9,496 nt of DNA. Source: CBFGWV01 sp965652545 (GTDB lineage Bacteria > Pseudomonadota > Gammaproteobacteria > Competibacterales > Competibacteraceae). Each line of letters starts with the position of its first letter. The stretch's first letter is position 1. The stretch covers positions 1-9,496 of the forward strand of contig CBFGWV010000194.1 of NCBI GenBank assembly GCA_965652545.1. Direction: 5' to 3'. Shown here one piece after another: positions 5,407 through 9,496 of this stretch. Both the position numbers and the translations under genes were made by a program. The notes below the pieces were generated by a model. It searched no databases. It had not been told where the DNA came from and was given only the letters and a program-made list of their open reading frames with translations.

Positions 5407-6306
5407 TCAGTCCGAGAACGGGGCGTACCACAGCTCGGCCTGATCCAACGGCACACTGTCGGGCAGCAGCGGATTGTCGATGCGGAAAAGCCGTCGGTCT
5501 TTGAGATTGGCCACCTCGATAGCGGCCTGATGGTAGGTGTAGAACCAGCGATCGTACGAACCGTTTTGCATCAAACGCCTCAAGCCGGTCTCTATCCGCC
5601 CCGCCAGACGCTCATTCGACTTGCCGACGAAGAAGTATTTTGGCCACGGATAGTAAAGCAGAATGTTCGTTTCAACCCTCATGTCGGGGTACTGGGCGGC
5701 CCGCGCGGCCAACTCATCCGGCGCCTCGTTGATTCCGCGGGAGAAGTAGTCGAACCGCCCCGCCATCAACATTTTGAACAAGCCTTCGTAGTCCGTCCCT
5801 GTCACCACGCGGAACCCGTTGGCCTTGAACACATCCACATCGTTCCAATCCTCGCCCTGCCCCACACGCAAAGCTTTCAAGGCATCCAGCGAGTCGATGT
5901 TTGCGAACAGATCCTGATTCTTCTCGTCGATCAGGAAGATTCTGTAACCGAGAATCCCCTTGCGCACGGGGAACCGAATCGGCAGGAACTCTTGTTCGAG
6001 CTCTTCGGTCACGGTCGACCAGACGATGTTGACGTTTGCACCCTCCTTGAGCTCGAAGCGGTAGCGACTCTCGCGCATGGGGGTGGCCGACGGCCGCATG
6101 CTGAACGGCCCATCCAGGTCTACAGTCGCCTCCAGCGCCAGGCGGATGAGCTCGACCAGATCATTGTCGCGGGTGTCCGCCTCGGATTCAGGCTGGGGGT
6201 AGATTACCGCCAATGGCCCGGCCGGTTCGTGCGCGGGAGCCGCCACCGGCCATAGAACGGCAACCAAACAGAGAAGTCGGCACAAGGCGCGGCGTATAGT
6301 CTCCAT
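5407..6306 (-). CDS. Periplasmic family-3-type solute-binding protein without transporter
   Basis: This 299-residue precursor has a clear cleavable signal peptide: basic start METIRRALCR, hydrophobic LLCLVAVLWPVA, likely cleavage APA|H at 25/26. The mature part follows the two-lobe pattern of family-3 extracellular solute-binding proteins: a first lobe with NVNIVWSTVT (91-100), the hinge-like GILGYRIFLI (117-126), a second lobe with SLDALKALRVGQGEDWNDV (139-157 region), then LFKMLMAGRFDYFSRGINE (176-194). Proteins of this kind bind small polar ligands such as amino acids. No permease or ATPase gene is adjacent, so it may act as an orphan binder, pair with a distant transporter, or feed a sensor. 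ATG 6306 is chosen over TTG 6348 because it puts the signal peptide at the N-terminus and has AAGG nearby. The gene diverges from the VKOR gene. Confidence 0.85.
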   Translation of the reverse strand: METIRRALCRLLCLVAVLWPVAAPAHEPAGPLAVIYPQPESEADTRDNDLVELIRLALEATVDLDGPFSMRPSATPMRESRYRFELKEGANVNIVWSTVTEELEQEFLPIRFPVRKGILGYRIFLIDEKNQDLFANIDSLDALKALRVGQGEDWNDVDVFKANGFRVVTGTDYEGLFKMLMAGRFDYFSRGINEAPDELAARAAQYPDMRVETNILLYYPWPKYFFVGKSNERLAGRIETGLRRLMQNGSYDRWFYTYHQAAIEVANLKDRRLFRIDNPLLPDSVPLDQAELWYAPFSD

Positions 6307-6422
6307 AACAGCCTTGATGAGCCGCTCAGGGCCTCTTGCAGGAAACAAATCGAGTCGTGGGACGGTAGCACACGCGAGGAAAGCGGGACATCACCGGGCC
6401 GGCACGCATCGATGCTGACCGA

Positions 6423-6451
6423 TTGCCCGTCGGCCGGTGGCGGGATAGCAT
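6423..6451 (+). promoter_or_regulatory. Weak candidate promoter of the VKOR-thioredoxin gene
   Basis: TTGCCC (6423-6428) and TAGCAT (6446-6451) are spaced by 17 bp, each matching consensus at 4 of 6 positions, about 30 bp before the ATG. In this GC-rich intergenic region nothing better is visible in either direction, and no promoter for the divergent binding protein stands out. Confidence 0.3.
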
Positions 6452-6481
6452 CCCCGCGGTGCTTCCAGACGAGTCCAGTCC

Positions 6482-7369
6482 ATGGCGAAGGTTCGACGCG
6501 GCAAAAGCCGCACTACCGGTGGAAAACCGCCCGCATCGCGGGCACAGCGCCTTGATCGTTCACCGGACTGGCTGGTCGGCGGTCTGGCGTTGTTCGGCAT
6601 GCTGGTCACCGGGTACCTCACGACAGTCGCCCTCAACGGCACCACCGCGGCGTTCTGCACCACCGGCGCCGGCTGCGATGTCATTCAGCAAAGCCAATGG
6701 TCGCGGTTCCTGGGGTTGCCCATCGCTCTGTGGGGCTTTGCCGTCTACGCACTGATCGCCGGCTTTGCGCTGCGCATGCCGGCACGGCTCAAACGCTGGC
6801 AACGGTTGTGGTACCTGGCCGTGGCCGGGGTCGCGGTGAGCCTCTACCTCACGGCGGTGGGCGTGATCATGCTCGATGCCGTGTGCGGCTGGTGTCTGTT
6901 GTCGCTGGCGACCATCAGCGCCATTTTCGTAAGCGTCGCCCTGCGCCGGCCCGACTCGGCACCGGGGTTGCCGTGGCGCTACTGGGCACTGAACAGCGGG
7001 CTGATCGCCGCCGCTCTGGTAGTCACGCTGCACGTCTACGCCAGCGGCATATTCTCACCACCGGAAAACCCGCGCCTGAAGGCCCTGGCGATTCACCTGG
7101 AGCAGTCGGACGCCAAGTTCTACGGCGCGTTCTGGTGCCCGCATTGTCAGGCACAGAAAAAGCTCTTCGGCACATCCGCCGACCGGCTCCCCTACGTTGA
7201 ATGCACGCCCAGCGGACGCAACGGCCCGATGGCCGATGTGTGCATCGGTGCGCGCATCCAGGGCTACCCGACCTGGATCATCGACGGCCAGCGGATACAG
7301 GAGGTCATCGAGCCGGAAGCCTTAGCCGACCGAACCGGCTTCGACTGGACGGCCGACTATTCTGATTGA
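6482..7369 (+). CDS. VKOR-thioredoxin-like fusion, probable disulfide-bond oxidoreductase
   Basis: This 295-residue membrane protein begins with a basic cytoplasmic tail (1-28). A four- or five-helix vitamin K epoxide reductase domain follows (about 30-190). It has the loop cysteine pair Cys59/Cys65 (FCTTGAGCDVIQQS), the LGLPIALWGF block, and the quinone-proximal CXXC pair Cys135/Cys138 (CGWC). The C-terminal thioredoxin-like domain has FWCPHCQAQKK (Cys219, Cys222) and the cis-proline loop GYPTW (Pro263), plus extra cysteines 241 and 254. Bacterial VKOR proteins pass electrons from DsbA-like proteins to quinone and can replace DsbB; the fused thioredoxin domain serves as the immediate partner. 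All expected redox cysteines are present, so the protein should be active. The ATG has only a poor ribosome-binding site. No dsbA gene is adjacent. Convergent hrpA begins 33 bp downstream. Confidence 0.93.
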   Translation: MAKVRRGKSRTTGGKPPASRAQRLDRSPDWLVGGLALFGMLVTGYLTTVALNGTTAAFCTTGAGCDVIQQSQWSRFLGLPIALWGFAVYALIAGFALRMPARLKRWQRLWYLAVAGVAVSLYLTAVGVIMLDAVCGWCLLSLATISAIFVSVALRRPDSAPGLPWRYWALNSGLIAAALVVTLHVYASGIFSPPENPRLKALAIHLEQSDAKFYGAFWCPHCQAQKKLFGTSADRLPYVECTPSGRNGPMADVCIGARIQGYPTWIIDGQRIQEVIEPEALADRTGFDWTADYSD

Positions 7370-7402
7370 GCTGGGCGCCTGAACCGGGAGTGAACCGGCC
7401 GC

Positions 7403-9496
7403 TCAGCGCTTGCGCACCTGCGCCCACAAGGCCTCCAGACGCTTGGCCGACACCGGCCCTGCAGTCTTGAGCCCCTGGGCGAAGAGCGATACACGGTACT
7501 CTTCGAGCCACCAGCCGAAGGCGATCAACGCCGGGTCGAACCAACCGTTGTGCCGGTGCGTCTGGCGGGTCTTGCGGTAACGCTCGATGAGATCCTCGAT
7601 CTGCGGCCGCAGGCGCCGATCGCGCTCCGGCTCGCGGGCCAGTTTGTCCAGACGCATGCCCACCGCCTGCAGGTAACGGGGCAGGTGCACCAGCCACTCG
7701 GCCGGGGTGGCGGTGATGAACCCCGGGTACACCAGATCGGCCAGCTGCTGGCGGATATCCTCCAGCGCAGGGCCCCATGGCGCGGGCGGTTGTGTCGGCA
7801 GGCGACGACCGGCCTCGTGGTGGCGGGCCAGGATGTCCGCCACCAGGGCCGCAAGCTCGGTGGCCGCCGGCACCAGTCGCGGCCCGCCCCGCTCCAGCGC
7901 CGCACGGTATGCTGCCTGATCGCGCGGGACGCCGTCGTCGAAGTAGGCACGCTCCACCGCCGCCTGGATCAAATCGTCCACCAGCGCTTGTTGACTGCCG
8001 ATGCGGACGAAATGCAGCGCCATGGCATTGAGGCCGGGGATGTGCCGTCGCAGATAGGCGACCTTGTCGCGATGCTCGCGCAGTATGAGCGTACGCACGC
8101 CGGCGCGGTGATCGGACGCCGCCTTGTACGGGTCATCGCGCAACGCCAGACGCAGGCCCTCACCCTCGACGACCAGCGCCGGGTAGCCCTTGAGTGTCGT
8201 CCCCTGGCGCTGGAAAGTCACCGCCTCGGGCAGGGCGTCGACATCCCAGCGCACGACCGGGCGGTCCCAATCGGCCGCGGGTTCGGCGCGGCCCTGATTG
8301 GCGGCTGCGGCCGGCCGCGCCTTGCGTACGGGGACCTTCGCCAGGTCGGCAAAGGCGCGTCCCGCCGCCTGGCGCAAGCGTAGCTGCAGGGCATCGAGAT
8401 CGCGCGCCTCATCGACAATGCGGCCCTCGGCATCGCGCACGCGGATGTTCAAGCGCAGATGGTCGGGGATGGCCCCGGGCTGCCAATCATCGGTCTCGAT
8501 GTGAAGACCGAAACGCTGGGCGATACGCGCGCTGAGGGTCTCCAACAGACCGGCATCGGGCTCGGGCGGACGGGTCTCCAGATCGGCAATCAAGGCGGCG
8601 ACGCTGTCCGGCACCGGCACCAGCGGCTTGCGCAGGCCTTTGGGCAGGGCTTTGACAAGCGCCGCGATACGCTCGGCGAGTAGGCCGGGAATCAGCCACT
8701 CCAGCGGCTCGGGCCGCAGCAGGTTCAAGGCCGCCAGCGGCACCTCCAGCGTCACACCATCGTCCGCGGCACCCGGCTCGAAGCGATAGCTCAAGGGCAG
8801 TGACAGATCGCTGATGCGAAGCCGCGGCGGGTAACGGCGGTCGGTGACCTCGCCGGTATCGCCCATGGCCACATCGTCAGGTTCAAAGAACAACAGCCTG
8901 GGTTGGGCTTTTTCGGCCTTGCGCCGCCAGCCTTCGAACCCCGACCCGCTGTAGATGTCCGCCGGGATCCGTTCATCATAGAACGCCACCAACGTCTGCG
9001 GATCCACCAGCAGATCGCGACGACGTGCGCGGGTTTCCAGCTCTTCGACCTCAGCGACAAGGGCGCGGTTATGCTTGAGGAACGGTGCATTGGACCGGTA
9101 CCCGCCTTCGACCAGGCCGTCGCGGATAAGCACCATGCGGCTGACGGCCGGGTCGATCGGCCCGTAGTGCACCCGTCGGCCACTGGTCAATGTCAAACCG
9201 TACAGTGTGACGGTTTCATCGGCGGCCACCTGGGCCGGCTTTGCCTCCCAGCGAACATTGGTGTAGCTGCGGCGGATCAGGTGTCCACCCAACTGCTCCG
9301 CCCAACTCGGGTCGATACGCGCGTTGATACGCCCGAAAACCCGCGCGGTCTCGACGATTTCAGCGGCCATCAGCCAAGGTGGCGACTTGCGCGCAAGCCC
9401 AGAGCCAGGGAACACATGAAAGCGCCGCTGACGCGCACCAAGGTAACTGCCATCCTCCTGTCGCCGACCGATATGCGAGAGCAGCCCGGCCAGCAG
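7403..9496 (-). CDS. hrpA: ATP-dependent RNA helicase HrpA, C-terminal part (partial)
   Basis: The gene runs off the right edge; the last 697 residues are visible and open throughout. The edge peptide reads LLAGLLSHIG, then EDGSYLGARQRRFHVFPGSG, and continues KSPPWLMAAEIVETARVFGRINARIDPSWAEQ. This is the OB-fold region that follows the helicase core in HrpA. The long remainder is the DUF3418 tail, specific to bacterial HrpA, with LLVDPQTLVAFYDERIPADI, GYPALVVEGEGLRLALRDDP-like and WFDPALIAFGWWLEEYRVSLFAQ blocks near the end. HrpA proteins are about 1300 residues, so roughly half is missing, including the DEAH motor motifs. HrpA is a cytoplasmic 3'-5' RNA helicase implicated in mRNA processing and relief of stalled ribosomes. 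No frameshift is seen. A weak, U-tract-less hairpin lies at its 3' end. Confidence 0.95.
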   Translation of the reverse strand: MLAGLLSHIGRRQEDGSYLGARQRRFHVFPGSGLARKSPPWLMAAEIVETARVFGRINARIDPSWAEQLGGHLIRRSYTNVRWEAKPAQVAADETVTLYGLTLTSGRRVHYGPIDPAVSRMVLIRDGLVEGGYRSNAPFLKHNRALVAEVEELETRARRRDLLVDPQTLVAFYDERIPADIYSGSGFEGWRRKAEKAQPRLLFFEPDDVAMGDTGEVTDRRYPPRLRISDLSLPLSYRFEPGAADDGVTLEVPLAALNLLRPEPLEWLIPGLLAERIAALVKALPKGLRKPLVPVPDSVAALIADLETRPPEPDAGLLETLSARIAQRFGLHIETDDWQPGAIPDHLRLNIRVRDAEGRIVDEARDLDALQLRLRQAAGRAFADLAKVPVRKARPAAAANQGRAEPAADWDRPVVRWDVDALPEAVTFQRQGTTLKGYPALVVEGEGLRLALRDDPYKAASDHRAGVRTLILREHRDKVAYLRRHIPGLNAMALHFVRIGSQQALVDDLIQAAVERAYFDDGVPRDQAAYRAALERGGPRLVPAATELAALVADILARHHEAGRRLPTQPPAPWGPALEDIRQQLADLVYPGFITATPAEWLVHLPRYLQAVGMRLDKLAREPERDRRLRPQIEDLIERYRKTRQTHRHNGWFDPALIAFGWWLEEYRVSLFAQGLKTAGPVSAKRLEALWAQVRKR

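Noticed and set aside
4945..6255. 436-residue plus-strand open frame spanning the permease end and the binding-protein gene
   Set aside because: Its translation is low-complexity, rich in R, H and P, and it overlaps two well-supported genes; a GC-driven shadow.
6307..6348. TTG-started N-terminal extension of the solute-binding protein
   Set aside because: It would bury the signal peptide behind 14 residues; ATG 6306 gives a standard signal sequence.
7370..7407. Hairpin between the VKOR gene and hrpA (GCTGGGCG with CGCTCAGC) as a terminator
   Set aside because: The stem has a mismatch and a long interior, and there is no U-tract on either strand; too weak to list.
7550..8383. 277-residue plus-strand frame opposite hrpA
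   Set aside because: It mirrors the hrpA codon pattern and has no recognisable motif or ribosome-binding site.

Overview
The window is about 9.5 kb of GC-rich, densely packed bacterial chromosome. The gene set (ZapE, a phasin, a SlyB-like glycine-zipper lipoprotein, HrpA with its DUF3418 tail) points to a proteobacterium, most likely a gammaproteobacterium. The phasin implies that it stores polyhydroxyalkanoate (PHA). I see no phage, transposase, CRISPR, rRNA or tRNA, so this looks like ordinary core and near-core chromosome with several poorly characterised genes.

Left part (1-1177): the 3' end of zapE is followed after 6 nt by a 200-residue membrane-anchored protein of unknown function. 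A bidirectional hairpin terminator (778-804) separates this pair from a phasin gene on the minus strand.

Centre-left (1178-3511): a compact control region with two imperfect palindromes lies over the predicted phasin promoter. From the same region an unrecognised 380-residue protein reads rightward. Its stop codon overlaps by one base the start of an HDAC-superfamily deacetylase (class IV/HDAC11-like, catalytic residues intact). The following 203-bp gap holds a short hairpin repeat of a type I recall as dispersed in proteobacterial genomes.

Centre (3512-5406): a SlyB/glycine-zipper lipoprotein (minus) and a roughly 12-helix membrane protein resembling ion-transporter-type permeases (plus) diverge from a 102-bp region with two small dyads.

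Right part (5407-9496): a secreted family-3-type solute-binding protein without transporter partners (minus) diverges from a VKOR-thioredoxin-like fusion that is probably a disulfide-bond oxidoreductase (plus). This converges on hrpA (minus), of which only the C-terminal 697 residues lie in the window.

The most interesting area is 1178-3308: phasin promoter, paired dyads, and an uncharacterised protein apparently translationally coupled to a deacetylase. That a single regulator controls both directions, and that the deacetylase operon relates to PHA metabolism, are inferences.
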